From positions 2,438-16,334 of the forward strand of contig NZXU01000108.1 of NCBI GenBank assembly GCA_002698425.1: a stretch of 13,897 bases of DNA, read 5' to 3'. Both the position numbers and the translations under genes were made by a program. Below, piece by piece: positions 1 to 9,193 of this stretch (within the stretch, counting starts at the first letter, position 1; each line of letters opens with the position of its first letter). The DNA is from Ahrensia sp. (GTDB taxonomy: Bacteria; Pseudomonadota; Alphaproteobacteria; Rhizobiales; Rhizobiaceae). Below the pieces are notes generated by a model that was not told the origin of the DNA, searched no databases, and worked only from the letters and a program-made list of their open reading frames with translations.

Positions 1-105
1 CGGGCGGATGTCCTGGCGCAGCGCCGTCGTGTCGTCCATGACCATGACACCCTCGCGCACGAGAATGTCGCGGGCGGGAAGCTGGTCTGGAATACGGATC
101 GGCAT
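1..105 (-). CDS. metA: Homoserine O-acyltransferase MetA, N-terminal fragment (3' end outside window)
   Basis: Only the first 35 codons are inside the window. They read [19 protein letters not shown] and continue through [16 protein letters not shown], which matches the conserved start of the MetA family. MetA acylates the hydroxyl of homoserine, the first committed step from homoserine to methionine, in the cytoplasm. In rhizobial relatives the acyl donor is often acetyl-CoA rather than succinyl-CoA; the catalytic region that would decide this is not visible. The ATG at 105-103 follows a weak purine-rich stretch (GTGAAAGACG). The gene is preceded by a SAM-II riboswitch, an intrinsic terminator and a promoter, which supports the identification because this aptamer class commonly controls metA in alphaproteobacteria. 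It is divergent from the diguanylate cyclase gene. Confidence 0.9.
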   Translation of the reverse strand, partial: MPIRIPDQLPARDILVREGVMVMDDTTALRQDIRP

Positions 106-127
106 GGCAGTCGTCTTTCACTCGAAC

Positions 128-158
128 AAAAAAACCGGCCGCGAATCTCGCTACCGGT
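128..158 (-). terminator. Intrinsic terminator (attenuator) in the metA leader
   Basis: On the minus strand ACCGG (158-154) pairs with CCGGT (138-134). Inside it GCGA pairs with TCGC around a GAT loop, with a T-G wobble and one A-G mismatch between the two stems. The hairpin is followed directly by a run of T (133-128). It lies between the SAM-II aptamer and the metA start, so it can stop transcription before the gene. Its 5' arm contains TAGCGAG (153-147), the exact complement of CTCGCTA (197-191) at the 3' end of the aptamer, giving a mutually exclusive antiterminator pairing. The hairpin is seen in the sequence; the switching role is inferred. Confidence 0.75.
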
Positions 159-185
159 CGGGACGTTTTCAATATTTCGTCTCGG

Positions 186-239
186 CCCTTTAGCGAGTTT
201 TTTTACGTGGCTGCAAGCCGGCCGGCCAAATCACCACGG
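186..239 (-). promoter_or_regulatory. SAM-II riboswitch upstream of metA
   Basis: Read on the minus strand, the segment carries the recognisable SAM-II blocks in order: CGTGG (238-234), then TGATTTGG, CCGGCTTGCAG, CCACG (210-206), an A-rich linker and CTCGCTAAAGG. CGTGG and CCACG form helix P1, and the 3' block supplies the pseudoknot strand. SAM-II RNAs bind S-adenosylmethionine and repress methionine-synthesis genes, and metA is the classic target in alphaproteobacteria. The aptamer ends about 80 bases before the metA ATG, too far to mask its ribosome site directly, but it is followed by a terminator hairpin. One oddity: pairing CGGCTT with AACTCG to form P2 leaves a C-C mismatch where my recollection of rhizobial members has a C-G pair. 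Confidence 0.9.
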
Positions 240-244
240 AATGC

Positions 245-273
245 TCAATATGCCCGATCGGGCGCGCGGTCAA
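245..273 (-). promoter_or_regulatory. Probable sigma-70 type promoter for the metA riboswitch transcript
   Basis: On the minus strand TTGACC (273-268) and TATTGA (250-245) are separated by 17 bases. Transcription would begin about seven bases further on, near 238, which is where the SAM-II P1 helix begins. That coincidence supports the assignment. The spacer contains the 12-base perfect palindrome GCCCGATCGGGC (252-263), which could be an operator or may be chance. Confidence 0.6.
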
Positions 274-389
274 CTTTCGAGGCGGGAGCGGTCAGAACGG
301 GGGCGTCCGTAACTTCCGCAACGTTATGAATATATTTCCTTTTTTTCATTAGTCCGCATCGGAAACGTCTTCGGACCTGGAGCGGCGCG

Positions 390-2327
390 ATGATCCATGC
401 CCTGATTGCGAACCTCGCGGTTGTCGGACTGTTCGCCGCCGTCTGGCTTTTCGCCAAGGAGGCGTTGGTCGGACATGTCCGCCGCAAACGGGCGGTGGTG
501 CTCGGTATTCTCCTCGGCCTGGGGTCGATTGCGACCATGGCCATGGCGGTCACCACGAAGGACGGCGTTCTTTTCGATCTTCGTTTCGCATTGCTGGCGA
601 CGGCGGCCTTCCTCGAAGGGCCGATCGTCGGCACGATCGCGGGACTCGCCGCGATTGCCTTCAGGATCATGTCGGGCGGCGCGGGCTGGATCGCGGGCGT
701 TGTCGGGATATCCATCACGGTGTTGATTGGTGTTGCCGCGAACCGGTGGCTGCCGTTCCGCTGGAATTTACGCCAGTTCTTTCCCCGCGCCGTTCTTGTC
801 GCTCTTGCCGCCTCGGCCGTGCCGAATGTGGCTGCTCTGCTGCTGCCGGCCGATTTGCTTACCCTGCGCCTGGCCGAAACGCTGCTGATGACGACGGGGC
901 TGAATTTCGTCGGAATGCTGTTTGTGTCCTTTGCCGTCTGGCACGGTATTCGTCGCTTGCGAGAGCGGGCGCTCCTTTTGGCTGCGGTCTCGCAGGCGCC
1001 GGACTATTTCTACGTCAAGAATCGCCAGGGCCGGTTTGTGGCGGTCAACGAGACGGTCGCCGCCCATCACGACCCGGAGCTGAAGTCTTCGCTCGTCGGC
1101 AAGTCGGACTTCGATCTTGAACCCGAACGCGCGGACCAGCTGTATGCGGCCGAACAGGAACTGATGCGCCGTCCGGACGGGAAGATCCATCTTCGCGAGA
1201 CCCTCGACATGCCGACCGGCGACACGCGCGTCTTCGAAACCATAAAAATTCCGGTCAGCGACGTCGACGGACAGGTCATAGGTCTGGTCGGGACAACGCG
1301 CGACATCACCGATGCCGTTGAGGCGGAAGTCCAGTTGCACGAGGATCAGCGCCTGCTTGTCTCGATCCTGTCGAAGATGACCGACGGGGTCGCGCTCTTC
1401 GACGAAGGCGCACGCCTCGTCTATTGCAATGACCAGTACCACGCCTTCTTCTCGCTGACGCAGGATGTCCGCGTTCCGGGAGCCGAGCTGGCGGCCGTCC
1501 TGCGCGCCGCGGCGGAGCGCGGCGAGCAGCTCGGTATTCCGGAGAAAGGCGTCGAAGACTGGGTGCAGGAGGTCGCGCAGGGCATGATGCGCGGGGGCGA
1601 GGAGGAGATCCGCCTGTTTGACGGTCGCGTGGTCATTGCACGGACCAAGGTTGTCCCAAGTCTCGGCTCTGTCTCGGTCGTCTCCGATATCACCGACATG
1701 CGGTTGACCGAGGAGAAGCTCGCTGGCCTGGTCGGCGAGATGGAAACGCTCGCGAGAACCGATGCGCTGACCGGCGTCGTGAACCGGCGCGCTTTCGATG
1801 AGGAGCTGGAGCGAGAGGTTTCCCGGAGCAGGCGCAATGGGGAACCGCTGAGCCTGATCATTCTCGATGTCGATCATTTCAAGGCTTACAACGATTTTCA
1901 CGGCCATCCGGAAGGCGATATCTGCCTGAAGCGCGTGGCGAATATCCTCAGGGCGCAAGTCAGGCGCGGTGCGGATCTGCTGGCGCGGTATGGTGGTGAA
2001 GAGTTTTGCGTTGTGCTGCCCGATACGGATGAGGAGGGCGCTTTGGTCTTCGCCGAGGAACTGAGAGCGGCGATCGAAGCGGCCGGGATCGAACATGGCG
2101 CGAGCGAAACGGGTCAGGTGACCGCGAGCCTGGGCGTCGCGACGCTTCCGGCCGGGGTTGCCGGCCTGTCACCATCGGACCTTCTGAAAATGGCGGATAT
2201 CGCCCTCTATGGCGCCAAGCGAAGCGGTCGAAACCGGGCCATGCAACACTCGCGGCTGCTTGGATCCGTTGCCGAAAAAACGTCGTCGCCCGAAGATCGC
2301 CAGGGCAAATCGAAACAGGCGATTTAG
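390..2327 (+). CDS. Membrane diguanylate cyclase with LytS-type 5TM sensor, PAS regions and GGDEF domain
   Basis: A 645-residue protein predicted to make cyclic di-GMP from two GTP at the inner membrane. Residues about 1-185 hold several hydrophobic helices, with FDLRFALLATAAFLEGP and a glycine-rich stretch after it typical of the 5TMR-LYT (LytS/YhcK-type) sensor. A PAS domain follows at about 195-310 (DYFYVKNRQGRFVAVN, ending GTTRDITD), then a second PAS-like region at about 322-437 (ending VVSDITD). The GGDEF domain spans about 453-620. Its active site GGEEF (535-539) is intact, and RGAD (526-529), five residues before it, fits the product-binding inhibitory site. There is no EAL or HD-GYP domain, so synthesis is the likely activity. 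GGAG lies eight bases before the ATG. The sensed signal is unknown. Between metA's promoter and this start (274-389) I see AT-rich sequence but no clear forward promoter. Its stop lies four bases from that of the convergent moxR-like gene. Confidence 0.9.
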   Translation: MIHALIANLAVVGLFAAVWLFAKEALVGHVRRKRAVVLGILLGLGSIATMAMAVTTKDGVLFDLRFALLATAAFLEGPIVGTIAGLAAIAFRIMSGGAGWIAGVVGISITVLIGVAANRWLPFRWNLRQFFPRAVLVALAASAVPNVAALLLPADLLTLRLAETLLMTTGLNFVGMLFVSFAVWHGIRRLRERALLLAAVSQAPDYFYVKNRQGRFVAVNETVAAHHDPELKSSLVGKSDFDLEPERADQLYAAEQELMRRPDGKIHLRETLDMPTGDTRVFETIKIPVSDVDGQVIGLVGTTRDITDAVEAEVQLHEDQRLLVSILSKMTDGVALFDEGARLVYCNDQYHAFFSLTQDVRVPGAELAAVLRAAAERGEQLGIPEKGVEDWVQEVAQGMMRGGEEEIRLFDGRVVIARTKVVPSLGSVSVVSDITDMRLTEEKLAGLVGEMETLARTDALTGVVNRRAFDEELEREVSRSRRNGEPLSLIILDVDHFKAYNDFHGHPEGDICLKRVANILRAQVRRGADLLARYGGEEFCVVLPDTDEEGALVFAEELRAAIEAAGIEHGASETGQVTASLGVATLPAGVAGLSPSDLLKMADIALYGAKRSGRNRAMQHSRLLGSVAEKTSSPEDRQGKSKQAI

Positions 2328-2331
2328 ACGT

Positions 2332-3174
2332 TCAGCCGCCGCGCTGCCGCGCCAGGAAGGCGAGCCGCTCGAACAGATGCACGTCCTGCTCGTTCTTGAG
2401 CAGCGCGCCATGCAGTTTCGGCAGGGCGTTCTTCGCGTCGCCGCGCAGCGTCTCGGGCTCCACGTCGTCAGCGACCAGAAGGCGGATCCAGTCGAGCACT
2501 TCCGAGGTCGACGGCTTCTTCTTGAGGCCCGCGACATCGCGGATCTCGTAGAACTGGGTCAGCGCGGCGTGGACGAGCGTCTGCTTGATGCCGGGATAGT
2601 GAACGTCGACGATCGCCTTGAGCGTCTCGAAATCCGGGAACTTGATATAGTGGAAGAAACAGCGGCGCAGGAAGGCGTCGGGCAGTTCCTTTTCGTTGTT
2701 CGAGGTGATGATAATAATCGGCCGATGGTTCGCCCGGATCGTCTCGCCGGTCTCGTAGACGAAGAACTCCATGCGATCGAGTTCCTGCAGCAGGTCGTTC
2801 GGGAACTCGATATCCGCCTTGTCGATCTCGTCGATCAGCAGCACGCTGCGCCTGTCGGCGGTGAAGGCCTCCCACAGCTTTCCGCGCTTGATGTAATTGG
2901 TGATGTCCTCGAAGCGCGGATCGCCGAGTTGGGAATCGCGCAGCCGGGAGACCGCGTCATATTCGTAGAGGCCCTGCTGCGCCTTGGTGGTCGACTTGAC
3001 GTGCCATTCGATCAGGTCGAGGTCGAGCGCCGCGGCGACCTGCTTGGCCAGTTCGGTCTTGCCGGTACCCGGTTCGCCCTTAACGAGGAGTGGCCGTTCC
3101 AGCCGGATCGCCGCATTGACGGCGACGGTCAGGTCCTTTTCGGCGACATAGGCGTCGGTGCCTTCGAACAGCAT
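2332..3174 (-). CDS. MoxR family AAA+ ATPase
   Basis: A 280-residue single-domain AAA+ ATPase of the MoxR group. Walker A is GEPGTGKT (33-40), Walker B LLIDEIDK (112-119), sensor 1 TSNN (157-160), followed by ELPDAFLRRC with candidate arginine-finger residues near 170-171. The length is normal for the short cytoplasmic MoxR type. These ATPases usually work as chaperones with a von Willebrand factor A (VWA) protein in metal-centre insertion or complex assembly; the target of this one is unknown. AGGA lies eight bases before the ATG, which fixes the start. The VWA partner that often follows such genes is absent: the next gene downstream is the convergent diguanylate cyclase. No terminator separates the two convergent genes. 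Confidence 0.88.
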   Translation of the reverse strand: MLFEGTDAYVAEKDLTVAVNAAIRLERPLLVKGEPGTGKTELAKQVAAALDLDLIEWHVKSTTKAQQGLYEYDAVSRLRDSQLGDPRFEDITNYIKRGKLWEAFTADRRSVLLIDEIDKADIEFPNDLLQELDRMEFFVYETGETIRANHRPIIIITSNNEKELPDAFLRRCFFHYIKFPDFETLKAIVDVHYPGIKQTLVHAALTQFYEIRDVAGLKKKPSTSEVLDWIRLLVADDVEPETLRGDAKNALPKLHGALLKNEQDVHLFERLAFLARQRGG

Positions 3175-3413
3175 GCGATCGTTCCTCTCTTAACCGACCC
3201 TGTCTTAGGCATCGGGGCGCGGCCGGGCAAGCGGCGGTGTCGATTCGCTCCGGTCGCGTCTGTGACATATCGCACATCGCGTCACTAGCGGACTTGATAG
3301 TTGGTCAAAGCCGGAGGGCGGGGGCGCACCCACCTTCCGGTGGCGGGAGGCCTCGAGCGGTCCAAGATTGCCCCAAGGACCGAACGGGGCCTCCCTTTCC
3401 CGTTAGAAACGCG
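3175..3413. other. Non-coding gap between the hydroxybutyryl-CoA dehydrogenase and moxR-like genes
   Basis: I see no convincing gene in these 239 bases. The half next to the dehydrogenase stop holds nested short inverted repeats: AACGGG/CCCGTT (3383-3388 and 3399-3404, 10-base loop), CGGTCC/GGACCG (3358-3363 and 3377-3382), and CCACC/GGTGG (3330-3334 and 3339-3343, TTCC loop). The first could end the dehydrogenase transcript, but no T run follows, so it is a weak terminator candidate. The other half must carry any separate moxR promoter; TTGACC at 3307-3302 is a possible -35 element, but no good -10 follows at the right distance. Confidence 0.4.
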
Positions 3414-4295
3414 TCAGCGCGTGGGAACCGGCGTCTCGCCGCGATAGTCGTAAAAGCCGCGGCCGGTCTTGCGGCCGAGCCAGCCAGCCTCGACATATTT
3501 CACCAGCAGCGGACAGGGCCGGTATTTCGAATCCGACAGCCCGTCATGGAGCACCTGCATGATCGACAGGCAGGTATCGAGGCCGATGAAATCGGCCAGT
3601 TCCAGCGGACCCATCGGGTGGTTGGCGCCGAGCTTCATCGCCGTGTCGATCGCCTCGACCGACCCGACGCCTTCATAAAGCGTGTAGATCGCCTCGTTGA
3701 TCATCGGCAGCAGGATGCGGTTGACGATGAAGGCGGGGAAGTCCTCGGAGACGGTCGTCGTCTTGCCGAGCGTGGCGACATAGGCCTTCGAAGCCTCGTA
3801 GGTCACATCCTCGGTGGCGATGCCGCGCACCAGTTCGACCAGCTTCATGCGCGGCACCGGGTTCATGAAATGGATGCCCATGAAGCGTTCCGGCCGGTCG
3901 GTCGACGCGGCGAGGCGGGTGATCGAGATCGAGGAGGTGTTGGAAGCCAGCATCGCTTCGGGCTTCAGGACCGGGCAGAGCTTGGAAAAGATGCCGCGCT
4001 TGACCTCTTCCTTCTCGCTGGCCGCTTCGATGACAAGATCGCAATCCGACAGGTCTTCCAGCGTGCCGACGGGGATGATCCGCGCCGCCGCCTCGTCGGC
4101 GTCCGACCTGTCCATCTTGCCGCCGCTCACCGCGCGATCCATTGTCTCGACGATTTTCGCCTTGCCGGCTTCGGCATTCTCCAGCGAAACGTCGTTGAGT
4201 TTCACGTCATAGCCAGCGGCTGCGCTGACCTGCGCAATGCCACAGCCCATCTGGCCGGCGCCGATCACGCCGAGTGTCTTGATGCTTCCCGTCAT
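3414..4295 (-). CDS. 3-hydroxybutyryl-CoA dehydrogenase
   Basis: A 293-residue NAD(P)-dependent dehydrogenase of the 3-hydroxyacyl-CoA dehydrogenase family, which interconverts 3-hydroxybutyryl-CoA and acetoacetyl-CoA in short-chain fatty acid or polyhydroxybutyrate metabolism. The N-terminal Rossmann domain has GAGQMG (12-17). Catalytic residues fit the family: Ser near 118-121 (ASNTSS), His142 in HFMNP, Glu154 and Asn192 in IVNRIL. The C-terminal helical domain has MGPLELADFIGLD and ends with the usual GWLGRKTGRGFYDY. I chose the ATG at 4295; an in-frame TTG 21 codons earlier would add residues unlike the family start. In rhizobia this gene often follows electron-transfer flavoprotein genes, but here the gene upstream is the MmcQ/YjbR-type gene. 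The 105-base gap before the start (4296-4400) shows no clear signal. Confidence 0.92.
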   Translation of the reverse strand: MTGSIKTLGVIGAGQMGCGIAQVSAAAGYDVKLNDVSLENAEAGKAKIVETMDRAVSGGKMDRSDADEAAARIIPVGTLEDLSDCDLVIEAASEKEEVKRGIFSKLCPVLKPEAMLASNTSSISITRLAASTDRPERFMGIHFMNPVPRMKLVELVRGIATEDVTYEASKAYVATLGKTTTVSEDFPAFIVNRILLPMINEAIYTLYEGVGSVEAIDTAMKLGANHPMGPLELADFIGLDTCLSIMQVLHDGLSDSKYRPCPLLVKYVEAGWLGRKTGRGFYDYRGETPVPTR

Positions 4296-4400
4296 TTCTT
4301 TTTGTCTCGCAGGTTCGTAACCGCTGTTTCCCGGTATTCTGCGATTGCTGCGCTGCAATGTAAACCGGGAATATTGTTGCGTGGAGACAAGGCCCCGCTG

Positions 4401-4769
4401 TTACATGACCATGTCGAGACCAAGGTCTCGGCGAAGCTTGCGCGTCAACTTGGCGGCGATCAGGCGGTGGCTTTCGGCGAGATAGTCCTTGAGCGCCGCG
4501 TCATCCATGCTTTCGCCGGACGTCCGCTGGATCCAGGTCATGCCGCGCGAGGCGAGATAGGGCGCCGGGCGCAGGCCGGGCTGCTGTTTCAGGATGTCGA
4601 AGCCGAGATCGGATACCTTGAAGGTCACGGCAAGCTCGTCGCCGGCGCTCCAGCCGGCAATGGCGAAGACTTTGCCGCCGACCTTCCAGACATGCGCGCC
4701 GCCCCACTGGACGACATGGGTCGTCTGGGGGAGGGAGGCGCAGTAGGCGTTGTAGTCGTCGAGCAACAT
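4401..4769 (-). CDS. MmcQ/YjbR family protein
   Basis: A 122-residue soluble protein of the MmcQ/YjbR fold (CyaY-like). Visible family signs are WGGAHVWKVGGKVFAI near residues 22-37, the strand LAVTFKVSD, and PAPYLASRGMTWI followed by a C-terminal helix with DDAALKDYLAESHRL. Family members are often labelled DNA-binding because of a double-wing fold, but no function is established for most of them. It lies 33 bases downstream of the L,D-transpeptidase gene on the same strand and may share its transcript. The start has only a weak ribosome site (GGGATAG, about 12 bases upstream). It is full length for the family. Confidence 0.85.
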   Translation of the reverse strand: MLLDDYNAYCASLPQTTHVVQWGGAHVWKVGGKVFAIAGWSAGDELAVTFKVSDLGFDILKQQPGLRPAPYLASRGMTWIQRTSGESMDDAALKDYLAESHRLIAAKLTRKLRRDLGLDMVM

Positions 4770-4802
4770 GGCGCGAATGCTATCCCGGCACGGGCGCGCG
4801 TC

Positions 4803-6236
4803 CTAGTCGATGAATTCGACCGTGACCCCCTTGCTGACAAGCCTTGCCAGTTCCGCCGCGTCCCAGTTGGTCAGGCGGACGCAGCCATGCGAGTTGGTCT
4901 TGCCGATACGGTCGGGCTCCGGCGTGCCGTGGATGCCATAGGTCGGTTTCGACAGGGCGATCCAGATCGAGCCGACAGGGCCGTTGGGGCCGGGCGGAAT
5001 GGTGAGCACCTTCGTGTTTGAGCCCTGCACGAAATTGATCTTAGGATTGTAGGTATAGTTCGGATCGAAGGCGACGCGCTCGACCTGCACCGTTCCCGAC
5101 GGCGACGGCGTGTCGGACGAGCCGATCGTCGCCGGATAGGCCGCGATCAACTGTCCCGCCTCGTCATAGGCGCGGACCTGCTCATTGGCCTTGTCGGCCT
5201 CGATCCGGACGACCGGCTTGTCGACATTGCGGCCAACGGCGGCGATGCGGATGACGGTGCCGGCCTGGTAGAAATTCACGTCGGGATTGAGCTGTTCCAG
5301 ATAGCTTTGCGCCATGTGGAACCGTTCCGCCAGCATCTCCGCCGGCGAGGTGAAGGACAGGGCGGACATCCGGGCCTTCTCGGCATAGTCCACCGGAATA
5401 CGGTCGGCGAACGGGCCGGCGACGTCTTCAGGGGAAATGACGTATTCGCTGAAGGCCGGTCCGCCGGTGCGTTCCAGTTCCGCGTCGATCGTCGCTTCGT
5501 CGCCGGCGGTGTAGGCCACGCCGGTGATAGTGCTCGCGGCCGCGACGGCCTTGCGGACATTGGAGCCCATCTGGCCGTCGATCACGCCCGGCGAAAAGCC
5601 GAGGCGATCGAGCAGGATCTGCAGCCTTGCGACCGCCGGACCTTTGGAGGGGACGGCCGGTTCGGGGCGCGGCATGGCGGCGGTTTCGGTGCCGGGCTGT
5701 TCCTCGATGCCGGGGGTCGGGCCGTCGTCCGGCGCAGGAACGATCTGCGGCTGCGGCGCCTGACCCGAGGGCGGAATCACCCGCACCGTTCCGTTGGGAT
5801 CACGTTCCGCCAGCAATTCATCGAGGCGGCGGATTTCCGGCGCGCTCCCGTCCGGAGAGGCCCCGGGGATCGGCGCGCGCTCGACCGCGCCGGGCGCGGG
5901 AACCGGATCGGCGGTGTCGGGCGCTCTATTCACCTGCGGCGCCGGCTCGGGAGCCGGCGGAAAGGCGTTGGGATCGGCATTCGGCGTCGCGGCCAGAGGC
6001 GGTAGCACGCGCTCGAAGAGATTCTTCAGGGTCTGCGGTTCCTCCACCGCGATGATCCGGTTGGTGCGGCGGTCGAAATAGACGCGCCGTCCGTGACTGT
6101 CGATGAAGAACCCGACATCGGCCTGGGCGACCGCATAGGTCCGGTCTGCCTGTTGCGCCAGCGCGGACGGGGCGGAAACCGCCAACACGGCCGGGGCGAG
6201 GAGAAAGGTCAGGCCGATTGCAAGGGAAATCTTCAT
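4803..6236 (-). CDS. Exported L,D-transpeptidase (YkuD domain) with peptidoglycan-binding-like region
   Basis: From the chosen ATG the protein has 477 residues. It starts with a signal peptide (MKISLAIGLTFLLAPAVLA, then a likely cut after SALAQ), so it acts in the periplasm. A short N-terminal segment is followed by a long linker rich in proline, alanine and acidic residues (about 85-200). A peptidoglycan-binding-like stretch comes next (about 200-235, LQILLDRLGFSPGVIDGQMG). The YkuD catalytic domain (about 345-477) has HGTPEP and SHGCVRLTN, giving catalytic Cys452, which forms 3-3 cross-links in peptidoglycan or attaches proteins to it. Two in-frame ATGs upstream (6266 and 6287) would add 10 or 17 basic residues before the signal peptide. 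I prefer 6236 because the hydrophobic core then begins near the start and GGAA lies nearby. The earlier starts overlap an inverted repeat that may be regulatory. Confidence 0.88.
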   Translation of the reverse strand: MKISLAIGLTFLLAPAVLAVSAPSALAQQADRTYAVAQADVGFFIDSHGRRVYFDRRTNRIIAVEEPQTLKNLFERVLPPLAATPNADPNAFPPAPEPAPQVNRAPDTADPVPAPGAVERAPIPGASPDGSAPEIRRLDELLAERDPNGTVRVIPPSGQAPQPQIVPAPDDGPTPGIEEQPGTETAAMPRPEPAVPSKGPAVARLQILLDRLGFSPGVIDGQMGSNVRKAVAAASTITGVAYTAGDEATIDAELERTGGPAFSEYVISPEDVAGPFADRIPVDYAEKARMSALSFTSPAEMLAERFHMAQSYLEQLNPDVNFYQAGTVIRIAAVGRNVDKPVVRIEADKANEQVRAYDEAGQLIAAYPATIGSSDTPSPSGTVQVERVAFDPNYTYNPKINFVQGSNTKVLTIPPGPNGPVGSIWIALSKPTYGIHGTPEPDRIGKTNSHGCVRLTNWDAAELARLVSKGVTVEFID

Positions 6237-6263
6237 GCGGGGATTCCAGAAAAGACGCTTCGT

Positions 6264-6288
6264 CATGCGAGTTATAACGGCTCGCATG
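6264..6288. promoter_or_regulatory. 8-bp inverted repeat flanking a TATAAC sequence at the L,D-transpeptidase 5' end
   Basis: CATGCGAG (6264-6271) and CTCGCATG (6281-6288) are perfect inverted copies separated by nine bases. On the minus strand the spacer reads CCGTTATAA, so TATAAC could serve as a -10 element inside the repeat, just upstream of the preferred start at 6236. No good -35 element is visible. This could be a repressor site over the promoter or a small hairpin; both are inference. If the gene really starts at 6287 or 6266, this would be coding sequence. Confidence 0.4.
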
Positions 6289-6342
6289 CGATTTGGTCCC
6301 TTCGCGTAACAGGATTTTTCAAAATAGCGGCATGAAAATGGC

Positions 6343-6365
6343 TGACCCGGCCAATGGCCGGGTCA
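6343..6365 (-). terminator. Terminator-like hairpin downstream of clpB
   Basis: TGACCCGGCC and GGCCGGGTCA pair perfectly over 10 bp around a three-base loop, 21 bases beyond the clpB stop codon. On the minus strand the hairpin is followed by GCCATTTTC, a short and imperfect T run. The position and the strong GC stem argue for a terminator of the clpB transcript that also insulates the downstream L,D-transpeptidase gene. Confidence 0.75.
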
Positions 6366-6386
6366 AATGGCGTTTTTCCGACGCGC

Positions 6387-8993
<2,607 letters not shown>

Positions 8994-9085
8994 GTCGGTC
9001 TCCAATCGTCCGGGCAACCTCGTTCGAGCACTGCCGGATCATCGATGACGGGTTCCCGCAAGCGGCAAACCACTGTTCCGACTGC

Positions 9086-9114
9086 ATATGGGAACTGGCG
9101 ATCACGAAAAAAAG
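9086..9114 (-). promoter_or_regulatory. Possible RpoH (sigma-32) promoter of clpB
   Basis: On the minus strand CCCATAT (9092-9086) resembles the heat-shock -10 element. It lies 15 bases after CTTTTTT (9114-9108), a poor match to the CTTGAAA -35 element. The position, between the upstream terminator and clpB, fits a heat-shock gene and would leave a leader of about 85 bases. The weak -35 element makes this a tentative call. Confidence 0.3.
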
Positions 9115-9130
9115 AGGGGACGGGTGCGAC

Positions 9131-9164
9131 AAGAAGAAACCCGCATCGCGGGGCGATGCGGGTT
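9131..9164 (-). terminator. Intrinsic terminator of the DUF4167 gene
   Basis: A perfect 12-bp stem (AACCCGCATCGC with GCGATGCGGGTT, 9164-9153 and 9149-9138) closes a three-base loop and is followed on the minus strand by TTTCTTCTT. It begins about 30 bases after the stop codon at 9194 and separates the DUF4167 transcript from clpB. Confidence 0.9.
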
Positions 9165-9193
9165 CGATATTCAACCGATTGGCGGAGCTTGGC

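Noticed and set aside
768..2096. Minus-strand open frame of 442 codons inside the diguanylate cyclase gene
   Set aside because: The plus-strand frame carries intact PAS and GGDEF motifs; the antisense frame has none.
3330..3404. Cluster of short inverted repeats after the dehydrogenase gene as a small RNA gene
   Set aside because: Stems are only 5-6 bp, there is no T run and no convincing promoter; at most one may act as a weak terminator.
3237..5021. Plus-strand open frame of 594 codons opposite the dehydrogenase and YjbR-type genes
   Set aside because: It runs through three genes and their gaps on the other strand, with composition set by their codon bias and no domain signal.
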